DNA of 64,000 nt, from contig NZ_CP016268.1 of the NCBI RefSeq assembly GCF_001677435.1, positions 2,407,001 through 2,471,000 on the forward strand, in the 5' to 3' direction. Under the pieces are notes generated by a model. That model had not been told where the DNA came from, did not search any database, and was given only the letters and a program-made list of their open reading frames with translations. The position numbers were made by a program, and so were the translations under genes. How positions within the stretch are numbered: the first letter of the stretch is position 1; each line of letters starts with the position of its first letter. This stretch comes from Woeseia oceani (GTDB taxonomy: Bacteria > Pseudomonadota > Gammaproteobacteria > Steroidobacterales > Woeseiaceae). Below, piece by piece: positions 47,147-56,944 of this stretch.

Positions 47147-47716
47147 ATGATGCTCGCTCGATTGTTGCTGACAGTATTGCTGGCGGTACCGGTCCTCGGT
47201 GCCGCCGCGGATGACGCTCAGCCCGACCCGGTGCTGCGGGAACTGCTGCGCGAGGCTGCCAGCGCCGCCGACAGTTTCCCGGACCGTTTCGACGCCATCG
47301 TCTGGCTGACCGACATGTCACGGCGCCTCGCGCAGCAGGTGACGGACCCTGAAGAGCGCATTCAGATATTGAAACGCGTGCATTTCGAAGCCACACGGGC
47401 CGATCTGCCGCCGGAGCTGGTGCTGGCTGTCATCGATATTGAAAGCAATTTTGACCGTTACGCCATATCGGTCGCTGGCGCTCAGGGACTGATGCAGATC
47501 ATGCCGTTCTGGCTGCAAGAAATCGGCCGACCCAACGACAACCTGATCCACATTGATACCAACCTGCGATTCGGTTGCACGATACTGCGTTACTACCTCG
47601 ACATGGAAGACGGTGATCTGGTGCGCGCATTGGGCCGTTACAACGGCAGCCTGGGAAAGCGCAAATACCCGAACAAGGTCATCGATCGCTTGCGCCTCAA
47701 GTGGTTTCGCAGCTGA
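47147..47716 (+). CDS. Lytic transglycosylase, SLT family
   Basis: A 189-residue exported peptidoglycan hydrolase. The signal peptide is clear (MMLARLLLTVLLAVPVLGAA, cut near GAA-A). The SLT domain spans about 75-185: LAVIDIESNFDRYAISVAGAQGLMQIMPFW contains the catalytic Glu and the GLMQIMP motif, and ALGRYNGSLGKRKYPNKV carries the NGS/Y motif. It is like the small single-domain transglycosylases (Pfam SLT). It lies 35 bases after proS on the same strand, so it may share that promoter. No lipobox is present. Confidence 0.92.
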   Translation: MMLARLLLTVLLAVPVLGAAADDAQPDPVLRELLREAASAADSFPDRFDAIVWLTDMSRRLAQQVTDPEERIQILKRVHFEATRADLPPELVLAVIDIESNFDRYAISVAGAQGLMQIMPFWLQEIGRPNDNLIHIDTNLRFGCTILRYYLDMEDGDLVRALGRYNGSLGKRKYPNKVIDRLRLKWFRS

Positions 47717-47740
47717 GTCTCTGACCGCGGACTGCAATGA

Positions 47741-48049
47741 TCAGCCGATCGAGAAGGCCTCGATGTCCTCAAAAGGCCGCGGCTCGGACTCCACGCCCGT
47801 TACCGCCGCCATCGGCGGTCCTTCTTGCAACCATTCATCCAGTTGCGCCAAGGCATCACGACTGCCACACGCCAGAACTTCGACAGAACCGTCCGGCAGA
47901 TTTTTGGCGTAACCGCCGAGGCCGAGGTCGCGGGCCGTGGTCTGAGTGCTGGCGCGGAAAAACACGCCCTGCACCCGGCCCGTCACGCGAAACAGCTGGC
48001 AGGCAGGATCCTCCGGCGCTGACGTGGAGCTGCCTTTGCTGGCTGACAT
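47741..48049 (-). CDS. Acylphosphatase
   Basis: A small hydrolase of acyl-phosphates. From ATG at 48049 the 102-residue product has the signature VTGRVQGVFFRASTQTTARDL with the catalytic Arg, and LGGYAKNLPDGSVEVLACG with the catalytic Asn, in the family order. The first ten residues (MSASKGSSTSAPED) are polar and not part of the fold. The frame is open upstream to 48163 but would run into the DUF4398 gene. Both genes are on the same strand with an 8-base gap, so they may be cotranscribed. Confidence 0.94.
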   Translation of the reverse strand: MSASKGSSTSAPEDPACQLFRVTGRVQGVFFRASTQTTARDLGLGGYAKNLPDGSVEVLACGSRDALAQLDEWLQEGPPMAAVTGVESEPRPFEDIEAFSIG

Positions 48050-48056
48050 GGTGGTA

Positions 48057-48392
48057 TCAGTTTGAATCCGGGCGTCGCGACGGGTCAGGCGCGCGATCGG
48101 CAATACTGAGCGCGTGAATGGCGCTGTTCTTGGCCTGCATGGCGTCCCGCTTGGCTTGCGCATAAGCGCGCCGGCTCAGTTTACGCTGGGCGCTGGCCAG
48201 ATAGGCCTCGGCTTCGCGCAGCTCGATGGCGGCCCGGACTTCGGCACCCGCTTCACGGGCAACGGCGATCGCCTGCCGGGCATCGCTCATTTCCTGTACC
48301 GGTGGGCCTGTTTCACACGCCGAGACAAAGATAGCCAATACCAGCCACAGGCCGCGCCGCAAAAGGCCAGCCATAATACGGGTCGAATTCAT
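48057..48392 (-). CDS. DUF4398 lipoprotein
   Basis: From ATG at 48392 the 111-residue product has a lipoprotein signal, WLVLAIFVSAC, with Cys as lipid site, then a helical DUF4398 domain with the heptad-like DARQAIAVAREAGAEVRAAI and EAYLASAQRKLSRRAYAQAKRDAMQ. DUF4398 proteins are anchored to a membrane and of unknown role, often near OmpA-like proteins. GTG at 48410 or ATG at 48374 are alternative starts; no ribosome-binding site settles this. It precedes acyP. Confidence 0.82.
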   Translation of the reverse strand: MNSTRIMAGLLRRGLWLVLAIFVSACETGPPVQEMSDARQAIAVAREAGAEVRAAIELREAEAYLASAQRKLSRRAYAQAKRDAMQAKNSAIHALSIADRAPDPSRRPDSN

Positions 48393-48517
48393 TGATGTCG
48401 TTGAATGCACCGCGAAAAGCTAGCAGGCAGCACTCGTAACAGTCAAGCGGCTGACGCCACCGGGCGTCACTGCTAAAGTGGCGCTGCTCAAATTGACCAA
48501 CCGCAGTGAGTAAACCC

Positions 48518-49470
<953 letters not shown>

Positions 49471-49476
49471 GCCGAT

Positions 49477-50157
49477 TCAGTCCGGCATCACCGTCTTGAC
49501 GAACGGCACCGTCAGGCGACGCTGCGTGCGCAGGGCCTCGGCGTCGAGCTGATCCAGCAACGTGTACAGACTCGCCATGTCCCGCCGGCTGCGACTCAAC
49601 ATGTAGCGCGCGGTTTGGTCCGGCAGTTCCAGGCCGCGGTGCCGGGCGCGCATCTGCAAGGCCCTCGCCAGTTCCTCTTCGTCCAGCGTTCGCAGCTGGA
49701 ACACGGCGAGCTGGGAAAAGCGGCTTTGCAGGTCCGCAAGTTCAAAGCCACTCTCGCGGACTGTCGCCCGACTCGCCAGCACCAGCGTGCCCTGCGCATC
49801 GCTGAGCTGATGCCAGACATCGAACAAGGCGTGCTCCCAGTCCGGCTTGCCGGCCACGGTCGTAATGTCGTCGATGCACACCACGGGTCGCGATGCCATG
49901 CCCTCCAGTATGCCGGGCCCTGCCTCGACCAGTTCCTGTAATGGCAGGTACACGGAACGGTCGCCCATGCGTTCACAGACCGCCTGCAATAAATGCGTCT
50001 TGCCGCTGGTGGCCGGACCGCTCAGCCAGCAGCCCGGCGATTGTGCCGTACCGACGAGCTCCTGCAGGTAGGCGACGGCAGGTTCGTTGCCTGCGGTCCA
50101 GAAACTGTCGAATACCGCGTAGTCGGCAGTGCGTAGCGGCAATGCGAGCTGACTCAA
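49477..50157 (-). CDS. hda: DnaA regulatory inactivator Hda
   Basis: Hda, with the DNA-loaded beta clamp, drives hydrolysis of ATP bound to DnaA and so limits initiation. The 226-residue product has an N-terminal clamp-binding QLALPLR motif and an AAA+ module like DnaA's: GCWLSGPATSGKTHLLQAVCERM, VVCIDDITTVAGK (Walker B), and LQSRFSQLAVFQLRTLDEEEL with sensor Arg. Start is TTG at 50157, directly overlapping the stop of the upstream membrane protein gene (TTGA), so it is probably translationally coupled and made in limited amount. Confidence 0.94.
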   Translation of the reverse strand: MSQLALPLRTADYAVFDSFWTAGNEPAVAYLQELVGTAQSPGCWLSGPATSGKTHLLQAVCERMGDRSVYLPLQELVEAGPGILEGMASRPVVCIDDITTVAGKPDWEHALFDVWHQLSDAQGTLVLASRATVRESGFELADLQSRFSQLAVFQLRTLDEEELARALQMRARHRGLELPDQTARYMLSRSRRDMASLYTLLDQLDAEALRTQRRLTVPFVKTVMPD

Positions 50158-51230
50158 GAGGAGGAATCCCCCAGGTCCGCAATGATCCGCGCGTCCGGAT
50201 GATCGGCCAGGTAACGGCTGTACATGAACTTGACCAGCACCGACAGCACCGCTGCCGTGGGCAGAGCGAGCAAGATGCCGAAAAAGCCGAACAGCTGGCC
50301 GCCGGCCGCGACCGCAAAGATGACGATAACCGGGTGCAGGCCGATCCGGTCGCCGACCAACTTCGGTGTCAGGAAAGAACCTTCGATCATTTGCGCAATG
50401 GAAAACGTCGCAATGACGCCTACCAGCCGCAGCAGCGGGTCCGGCTCCATGACCACCGTCAGCGCGGCGAGGGCTATGCCGATGACAAAGCCCAGGTAAG
50501 GTACAAAACTGACCAGGCCGGCAACCACACCGATGGCGATGGCGAACTGCAGGCCGACCAGACTGAGGCCGACGGCATAGATGATCGCCAATGCAATCAT
50601 CACCAGAATCTGGCCGCGCAAAAACGCCCCAAGTACCTCGTCGGTTTCGCGCGCGAGGTAAAACACGGTACCCCGGTTACGGGCGGGAATCAGCGAACCG
50701 AAACGCGCCATCATCGTGTCCCAGTCGCGCAGCAGGTAGAAGGTCAGGATCGGGATCAGAAACAAACTGATAACCGCCGCCGCCAATGCGCCACCGGAGC
50801 GCGACAGGGACAGCAGAATCTTGGCACCCCAGGACCCGGCCATGTCGCGGTATCGGTCAAGAAAGGCCGATATGCCGACATCGTCTCCAGGTTCGACTCC
50901 AATGAAACCGGATATTTTCGGCAACCAGACCTGTTCTGCCTGCGCGATGATGCCGGGCAAGGCGTCCAGCAACGCACTCACCTGGGTCTGGATCAACGGC
51001 ACGACCAGCAGCAGCAGCAACGCCAGGCAAAGCAGCGTCAAGACGAACACGGCAATGACCGCCAGCGTTCGCGGCAAGCGCAGGGTTTGCAGGCGGTCCG
51101 CCAGCGGATCGCCGATATAAGCAAGCAAGGCGGCCGCAACAAACGGCGTCAATACCGGTGCCAGCAGCCACAGCAACCACCCCGTCAGTGCGATGGCGAT
51201 CAGCCAGTTCAATCGATTGTCGGCTTTCAT
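50154..51230 (-). CDS. AI-2E family transporter (PerM-like)
   Basis: A 358-residue protein of about eight helices, family AI-2E transporter/PerM: MKADNRLNWLIAIALTGWLLWLL at the N-terminus, a long cytoplasmic or periplasmic segment (about 85-150), then the characteristic FLIPILTFYLLRDWDTM, GAFLRGQILVMIALAIIYAV and GLVSFVPYLGFVIGIALA, and IEGSFLTPKLVGDRIGLHPV. The substrate is not settled for most members. ATG at 51230 is chosen; AGGATG lies shortly upstream. It overlaps hda by four bases and begins a few bases after pgsA-like. Confidence 0.88.
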   Translation of the reverse strand: MKADNRLNWLIAIALTGWLLWLLAPVLTPFVAAALLAYIGDPLADRLQTLRLPRTLAVIAVFVLTLLCLALLLLLVVPLIQTQVSALLDALPGIIAQAEQVWLPKISGFIGVEPGDDVGISAFLDRYRDMAGSWGAKILLSLSRSGGALAAAVISLFLIPILTFYLLRDWDTMMARFGSLIPARNRGTVFYLARETDEVLGAFLRGQILVMIALAIIYAVGLSLVGLQFAIAIGVVAGLVSFVPYLGFVIGIALAALTVVMEPDPLLRLVGVIATFSIAQMIEGSFLTPKLVGDRIGLHPVIVIFAVAAGGQLFGFFGILLALPTAAVLSVLVKFMYSRYLADHPDARIIADLGDSSS

Positions 51231-51237
51231 AAGCATC

Positions 51238-51786
51238 CTATTGTGCATGTCCGCGTGCGCGTTGTGACCATGACCAGACATAGTCGATACCACTGACTAC
51301 CACGGTCACCAGCACACACGCACCCAGCACCGTGACACTGACCTCCGGCGGCCAGCCCAGCGCTGCACGGCAAAGGACAAACAACACCAGCAATAACTCC
51401 AATGCCGTATTGAGTTTGCTGATGCGGGTCGGCTCGCCTTGTACCGGTCGAACCAGAAAGTTGTAGGCCGTTGCGCCGCCCACAATTACCACGTCGCGCA
51501 CTATGACAATCACTGCCAGCCAGACGGGAATCAACCCGGCCAGTACCAGCATGACAAACACGCCTGCGATCAGCAGTTTGTCAGCGATCGGATCGAGCAA
51601 TGCACCAAGCCGGCTGCGCCAGCCATAGCGCTTGGCCAGGAAGCCATCGACCCCGTCAGAGAATCCCGCGAGCAAGAATAACAACAACGCCGGCAGGTAA
51701 TGATCCTGCGCGATCAGCCAGAGTATGGGTATCACGAGCGCGATACGCATCATCGAAATGGCATTAGGTATCCATCGGAAACTCAT
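51238..51786 (-). CDS. CDP-alcohol phosphatidyltransferase family protein
   Basis: A 182-residue inner-membrane enzyme with the CDP-alcohol phosphotransferase motif in GFSDGVDGFLAKRYGWRSRLGALLDPIADKL (about residues 42-72): the consensus D-x2-D-G-x2-A-R-x8-G-x3-D-x3-D is met except that the Ala-Arg pair is Ala-Lys. It resembles PgsA or cardiolipin synthase of the CDP-alcohol type. Which phospholipid it makes is not resolved. It is the first of the pgsA-like, AI-2E, hda row on the minus strand. A conservative Arg-to-Lys change at a substrate contact is worth noting. Confidence 0.88.
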   Translation of the reverse strand: MSFRWIPNAISMMRIALVIPILWLIAQDHYLPALLLFLLAGFSDGVDGFLAKRYGWRSRLGALLDPIADKLLIAGVFVMLVLAGLIPVWLAVIVIVRDVVIVGGATAYNFLVRPVQGEPTRISKLNTALELLLVLFVLCRAALGWPPEVSVTVLGACVLVTVVVSGIDYVWSWSQRARGHAQ

Positions 51787-51903
51787 GTTTCAACAGTCTT
51801 TTTTTTTGAATTCCACAACAACACTGATCAGCGCCGCAAGACACCGCCGGCAATCCCGGCACCAGCCACCGAAGCAACCTTAGCTATATGTTGTAACTCA
51901 TTG

Positions 51904-53025
51904 TTATTCCATGCCTCGTGTGGCCGGACGGTAGTCGTAAAACAGGGTGGCGGTGGACCGGACCGGTGCGGCGCCGGAATTCAGCGGCGACACCGTTGCC
52001 CGTGCCAGTTCCGCACGCAAGTCGAGCACGGCAGCCAGGCGCCGCGCCCCCCCGTTGATATCGATCGAGTAACGAATCTGGTTGCCACTCACTTCCGTGA
52101 CAGTATAGGCCGCCACCATGTCGAGACCGTCCACCAGTCCCTGCACGGCCGCGAATGCACCGGCAGAGCCCACATTGGCAATACTGAGTGATACCGTCTC
52201 AATACCGGCGTTGCCGGCAAAGGCGAATTCGCCGGCCAGCGAATCCGCCAGCAAGTGGATCGCATCCTCGGCTTCGCCCGCCCACTGCCGCTGCTGAGTC
52301 CCGACGTAATAACTCCAGCGATTGCGCTCAACGGCATCGGCCCGCAAGCGCCCGACCAGGATGGAACTGGAGCCGTAGGCCCTCGAAGCGTCCATCAGCC
52401 GCTCATGAAAGCCGCCCCATACATCGCTGAAACTGATGCGATCGTCGTCAGCAGCCAGGGTCGGAAACACAACAGGTACGCCGCGCGCGCGCGCGACGCG
52501 CTGGATCCGGTCGCGCAGTGACTGGGCGCGGTCGACCGTGCCGGCTGGCTTGCGGGCGTTTTGCGCGGGTGCCGCCAGCAACAATTCCCGCTCGCCCAGC
52601 CCCCAGTCCACCGCAATCCAGAGCACCGTCAATGGCCGGTCATTGCCCCATACCGGCATGGACGCTCGCCGCAACACATCTTCAATCGCTGCACCGTCCA
52701 GCATGACCCACAACGAATTGCCCTCGCCCGGCCGGTACTGGAGTACGTAGCGCGCCGGATTCGGGAACAGCGCCTTCAATTCCGGCGAAAATGCCGCATC
52801 CTCGGAACCGGTGACACGGATAAGCACCTGCTGCAGCGCGCGCTCGTAGGCCGTTTCGCGCGAATCAGAATCATTGGGATCAACCGGTACTTCCGCGCTG
52901 TACAAGTCGTCAATTTCGACGGCATGCGCCGGAGCGACGACCAGCAACAGCATCGCAAGCAGCAAAGCACGGATGCCGCACTTGCCATTCGGCATCGCGG
53001 ACGTATTCATAAAGTTACTCAACAT
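51904..53025 (-). CDS. DUF2066 domain protein
   Basis: A 373-residue exported protein. Near the N-terminus is a signal peptide (GIRALLLAMLLLVVAPAHA, cut before VEIDDL). The mature part starts with the DUF2066 region: LYSAEVPVDPNDSDSRETAY, ERALQQVLIRVTGS and LQYRPGE. It lies beside purM in many gammaproteobacteria in the arrangement DUF2066-hda/purM. ATG at 53025 (GGGA upstream) or ATG at 53010 are both possible starts. The divergent purM starts 129 bases away. Function is unknown. Confidence 0.88.
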   Translation of the reverse strand: MLSNFMNTSAMPNGKCGIRALLLAMLLLVVAPAHAVEIDDLYSAEVPVDPNDSDSRETAYERALQQVLIRVTGSEDAAFSPELKALFPNPARYVLQYRPGEGNSLWVMLDGAAIEDVLRRASMPVWGNDRPLTVLWIAVDWGLGERELLLAAPAQNARKPAGTVDRAQSLRDRIQRVARARGVPVVFPTLAADDDRISFSDVWGGFHERLMDASRAYGSSSILVGRLRADAVERNRWSYYVGTQQRQWAGEAEDAIHLLADSLAGEFAFAGNAGIETVSLSIANVGSAGAFAAVQGLVDGLDMVAAYTVTEVSGNQIRYSIDINGGARRLAAVLDLRAELARATVSPLNSGAAPVRSTATLFYDYRPATRGME

Positions 53026-53153
53026 GGTGTTTTCCCGGAGACGGGGTCTGGCTAATGGTGGTTTGGATAATTAGGCACTATTATATCGCCCTTGCAAGAA
53101 TTACCACCGCTTAGTGCACCCAGTGTGACTACAGCCCGCACCCGCGAGCCTAC

Positions 53154-54173
53154 ATGACCCGCAAACCTCTGACCTACCGCGACGCCGGCGTTGACATCGA
53201 CGCTGGAAACTCTCTCGTTGAGCGCATCAAGCCTCTCGTGGCGCGCACCCGGCGACCCGAAGTACTGGCCGGACTCGGCGGCTTTGGCGGCTTGTTCGCG
53301 CTGCCACCGGACCGCTACCGTGAACCGGTCCTCGTTTCCGGCACGGACGGCGTGGGCACCAAGCTAATGCTTGCCCAGCAACTCGGTCGTCACGACACTA
53401 TCGGCATCGACCTGGTCGCCATGTGCGTGAATGATGTTTTAGTTACCGGCGCTGAGCCATTGTTTTTCCTCGATTATTTTGCCTGTGGAAAACTCGATGT
53501 CGAGGTCGCCGCGGCCGTGGTCGGCGGCATTGCAGAGGGTTGTCACCAGGCCGGCGCAACGCTGATCGGCGGCGAGACAGCCGAGATGCCGGACATGTAC
53601 CAGCCGGGCGAATATGACCTTGCCGGCTTTTGTGTCGGCGCTGTCGAGCGCGCTGAGCTGATCGACGGCAGTACAATCGCCGCCGGCGATACGCTGCTTG
53701 GCATCGCGTCCAGCGGCCCGCATTCGAACGGCTATTCCCTGATCCGCAAAGTGCTCGAAGTAGCCGACAGCCACGATATCGATGGCGAGGACGCCAAGGC
53801 CCTGTTGATGGCGCCGACCATCATTTACGTCAAACCGTTGCTCACACTCGGCAAAGCCGTAACGCTGAAAGGCCTGGCGCACATCACCGGCGGCGGACTC
53901 ACTGAAAACGTGCCACGGATTCTGCCCGCTGATGTGCACGCCGAGATCAAGGTCAACAGCTGGCAGCAGGGCCCGGTGTTTGACTGGCTGGCGGCCAGCG
54001 GCAATATCGATACCAGCGAGATGCGGCGTACTTTCAATTGCGGCGTAGGCATGGTCGTCGTAGTCAGCAAAGACGAAGCCGCGGTAGCCCTCGAAACTCT
54101 GCAACGTGACGGTCTGAACGCGTGGCTACTGGGCGATATAGCCAGCGGCGCGGGCGAGGTACGTTACGTTTGA
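53154..54173 (+). CDS. purM: Phosphoribosylformylglycinamidine cyclo-ligase
   Basis: PurM closes the imidazole ring to make AIR in purine synthesis. The 339-residue product has [29 protein letters not shown] with the ATP-binding loop, [52 protein letters not shown] and the C-terminal [16 protein letters not shown]. All family motifs are in place and length is typical. It overlaps the purN start at TTGA, so both are cotranscribed; this pairing is conserved. Confidence 0.97.
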   Translation: MTRKPLTYRDAGVDIDAGNSLVERIKPLVARTRRPEVLAGLGGFGGLFALPPDRYREPVLVSGTDGVGTKLMLAQQLGRHDTIGIDLVAMCVNDVLVTGAEPLFFLDYFACGKLDVEVAAAVVGGIAEGCHQAGATLIGGETAEMPDMYQPGEYDLAGFCVGAVERAELIDGSTIAAGDTLLGIASSGPHSNGYSLIRKVLEVADSHDIDGEDAKALLMAPTIIYVKPLLTLGKAVTLKGLAHITGGGLTENVPRILPADVHAEIKVNSWQQGPVFDWLAASGNIDTSEMRRTFNCGVGMVVVVSKDEAAVALETLQRDGLNAWLLGDIASGAGEVRYV

Positions 54174-54829
54174 GTGCCACTCCGCGGAAAAAAGCCGTCG
54201 TCCTGATCTCCGGCGGCGGCACCAATCTGCAGGCATTTATCGACGCGTCCCAGCGTCGCGAGCTGGACTTCGAGCTGGCGATGGTGGTCAGCAACCGGTC
54301 GCAGGCAGGCGGGCTGACACGGGCGGAGGATGCCGGTATCGATACCCGCTGCCTGCCCTCGAAAGGCATCAGTGACCGCGCGGCTTACGACCGAAGCCTC
54401 GCAACGGAGCTCGACCGGCTCGCGCCCGACCTGATCATCCTGGCGGGTTTCATGCGGATACTCAGCGCGCCGTTCGTCAGCCGTTACGCCGGACGAATTC
54501 TGAACATCCACCCGTCTTTGCTGCCGCTGTACCCGGGTCTGCATACCCATGCCCGTGCCCTCGCCGCCGGCGATCGCGAGCACGGCTGCACAGTGCACTT
54601 TGTAACGGAAGAACTGGATGGTGGCCCGCCCATACTGCAGGGACGGGTGGCGATTGAACCTGGCGATGACCCGGAAACGCTGGCGGCCCGCGTGCTGCAG
54701 GTCGAGCATCAGATTTACCCGCGCGCCGCGAACCTGTTCGCCAGTGGCCGCATTGTCTATCGCGATGGCCAGTGCCTGCTCGACAACAAGGTTCTGAGCA
54801 AGCCGCTGCGGTACCCGGACTCGCTGTAA
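54170..54829 (+). CDS. purN: Phosphoribosylglycinamide formyltransferase PurN
   Basis: PurN transfers a formyl group from 10-formyl-tetrahydrofolate to GAR. The 219-residue product has [61 protein letters not shown] with the catalytic Asn, His and the later Asp in [15 protein letters not shown]. The start is TTG at 54170, overlapping the purM stop (TTGA); ATG at 54122 is in frame but lies inside purM and adds unrelated residues. Convergent with dcd, separated by 10 bases. Confidence 0.95.
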   Translation: MSATPRKKAVVLISGGGTNLQAFIDASQRRELDFELAMVVSNRSQAGGLTRAEDAGIDTRCLPSKGISDRAAYDRSLATELDRLAPDLIILAGFMRILSAPFVSRYAGRILNIHPSLLPLYPGLHTHARALAAGDREHGCTVHFVTEELDGGPPILQGRVAIEPGDDPETLAARVLQVEHQIYPRAANLFASGRIVYRDGQCLLDNKVLSKPLRYPDSL

Positions 54830-54839
54830 CGGCGGCCGG

Positions 54840-55406
54840 TCAGGCCTTGGGCAAAGTCACGCCCCGCTGCCCCTGGTATTTGCCACCCCGGTCTTTGTAG
54901 GACGTTTCGCAGACCTCATCGGATTCAAGGAACAGCATCTGCGCCACGCCTTCGTTCGCGTAGATTTTGGCAGGCAGTGGCGTCGTATTGGAAAACTCGA
55001 GCGTGACATGCCCTTCCCACTCCGGCTCCAGCGGCGTCACGTTGACGATGATGCCGCAGCGCGCGTAGGTGGATTTGCCGAGGCAAATCGTGAGCACGTT
55101 GCGCGGGATCCTGAAATATTCAACCGTTCGCGCCAGCGCAAACGAATTCGGCGGAATGATGCACACGTCGCTGGTCTTGTCGACGAAGCTGGATTCATCG
55201 AAGTGCTTAGGGTCCACAATCACGGACTCGATATTGGTAAACACCTTGAATTCGTTTGAACAGCGAACATCGTAGCCGTAGCTGGAGGTACCGTAGGAAA
55301 CGATACGGCCCTTGTCAGACTCGCGAACCTGGGCCGGCGCGAACGGTTCTATCATGCCGTGCTCTTCTGCCATCCGCCGTATCCAGCGATCCGATTTAAT
55401 ACTCAT
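54840..55406 (-). CDS. dcd: dCTP deaminase
   Basis: Dcd converts dCTP to dUTP for thymidylate synthesis. The 188-residue product has the homotrimeric dUTPase-like fold: [78 protein letters not shown] with the catalytic Glu, and [10 protein letters not shown] at the C-terminus. Length is normal. It lies 68 bases downstream of mrp on the same strand and converges with purN. Confidence 0.96.
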   Translation of the reverse strand: MSIKSDRWIRRMAEEHGMIEPFAPAQVRESDKGRIVSYGTSSYGYDVRCSNEFKVFTNIESVIVDPKHFDESSFVDKTSDVCIIPPNSFALARTVEYFRIPRNVLTICLGKSTYARCGIIVNVTPLEPEWEGHVTLEFSNTTPLPAKIYANEGVAQMLFLESDEVCETSYKDRGGKYQGQRGVTLPKA

Positions 55407-55474
55407 TTAGTCCACTCTGTTCTGATGGTTCCGACGTACGAGCGTCGGCACGTTTTCGCCCAGCTGATCGACCG

Positions 55475-56569
55475 CTAGCTGTTTTCCACGACGATGTTGG
55501 GAAATTTGCTGCTGTAGTCCCTGCCCTGCATCGCCAGCCGTGCCGCCATACGCCGGGCCGTCCGCCGGTAGGCATCTGCCGCGCTGCTATCCGGATCGGA
55601 AATGACCGTCGGGCGACCGCTGTCTGTTTGCAGGCGTATCCCCATCTCCAGTGGCAACTGGCCGAGCAAATCCACGTCGTAGGTTGCGGCCATTTGTTGC
55701 CCGCCACCACTGCCGAACAGCGGCTCTTCATGGCCACACTGACTGCACACGTGGGTACTCATGTTTTCGATAATGCCGAGCACCGGAACCGAAACCTTGC
55801 GGAACATCTGCAAACCCTTGCGCGCATCCAGCAAGGCAATATCTTGTGGCGTCGTGACGATAACAGCGCCGCTGACCGGAACCTTTTGCGACAATGTCAG
55901 CTGAATGTCACCCGTTCCAGGCGGCATATCGACAATGAGATAGTCCAGGTCTCCCCAGCGGGTTTGGGTCAACAGCTGGTTCAGAGCCTGGGTCACCATC
56001 GGGCCGCGCCAGACCATCGGCTGATCCGGGTCGATCAGAAACCCAATCGACATGACTTCGATACCGTGCGCAGACAAGGGCTGCATGGTCTTGCCGTCGT
56101 CACTCACAGGACGCTGACCTGCCAACCCCAGCATCGTGGGCTGGCTGGGACCGTAAATGTCGGCATCGAGGATACCCGTGGCTGCGCCGTCGGCAGCCAA
56201 TGCCAGCGCGAGATTCACGGCGGTGGTCGATTTACCCACACCACCTTTGCCTGACGCGACCGCAATAATGTTGCGCACGTTCGCCAGTGGTTTCAGGTTG
56301 TGCTGTACGCCGTGGGAGACAATGCTGCTCGAAATCGTCACGCTGATTTCGGCGTCGGCGACGGTCTGCCGCGCAAGCCCGGCGACAAATGACTGCAAAA
56401 CACTCTCAAGTCTGCTGGCCGCAAAGCCAAGCTTGATGTCGATGCCCACGCGAGATGCACTGAATTCGGTAATCCGCACCCGCCCTACGTCAGCCAGCGA
56501 ATAACCAATCTCCGGTACTATCGCCGCGTTAATCGCGTCTTTCAGCTCTGTTTCTGCCGACAATGTCAC
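55475..56569 (-). CDS. apbC: Iron-sulfur cluster carrier protein Mrp/ApbC
   Basis: A P-loop NTPase that delivers Fe-S clusters. The 364-residue product has an N-terminal MIP18-like domain (LKDAINAAIVPEIGYSLADVG), then the deviant Walker A IIAVASGKGGVGKSTTAVNLALALA, GPSQPTMLGL, DYLIVDMPPGTGDIQLTLSQ and the pair of cysteines in HVCSQCGHEEPLFGSGGG that bind the cluster. Length and order are standard. It is followed by dcd. Its promoter should lie in the 375-base region shared with the divergent kinase gene. Confidence 0.95.
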   Translation of the reverse strand: MTLSAETELKDAINAAIVPEIGYSLADVGRVRITEFSASRVGIDIKLGFAASRLESVLQSFVAGLARQTVADAEISVTISSSIVSHGVQHNLKPLANVRNIIAVASGKGGVGKSTTAVNLALALAADGAATGILDADIYGPSQPTMLGLAGQRPVSDDGKTMQPLSAHGIEVMSIGFLIDPDQPMVWRGPMVTQALNQLLTQTRWGDLDYLIVDMPPGTGDIQLTLSQKVPVSGAVIVTTPQDIALLDARKGLQMFRKVSVPVLGIIENMSTHVCSQCGHEEPLFGSGGGQQMAATYDVDLLGQLPLEMGIRLQTDSGRPTVISDPDSSAADAYRRTARRMAARLAMQGRDYSSKFPNIVVENS

Positions 56570-56944
56570 ACTTCACAGTTATGGATTAGGTAAAATTGCG
56601 CTTTACCGATAACGGCGTGCGCAAGGGTCGCACATTGTAGCGAAGGAATCGGCGAATTGATCCCCCTACTTCCGAAATGGAGGCGCAGACAGCGCTTCAT
56701 TGGACCTGACGATCAATGTGGCATAATGCCGCCAAGACGAAACAGAGACAGCGAGGGGGGCCTAGCTTCGCTGATCCTGTACCGCCCGCCGGGCGCGACG
56801 CAACACTGGACTAACGGCACAGATGCTGAGAGCAAAAAATAACTGGCGCGCAAGTATCCGAATTGCCCGCCGCGCTGCGGCGCGCTCGATCGCCAACAAT
56901 CAAAAGCACGGCACGCACTTGTCGCTGTGGGCGGATCGCTGCCT
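56570..56944. promoter_or_regulatory. Divergent control region, apbC and HEAT-kinase, with extended -10 promoter
   Basis: No gene is seen in these 375 bases. An extended -10 element TGGCATAAT (56719-56727) lies 16 bases after a weak -35, TTGGAC (56700-56705), on the plus strand, so the kinase transcript would start near 56734 and carry a leader of about 210 bases. A GC-rich hairpin CGCCGC-GCT-GCGGCG (56868-56882) lies in that leader about 60 bases before the start codon. The same TGGCATAAT precedes metG. Confidence 0.5.
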
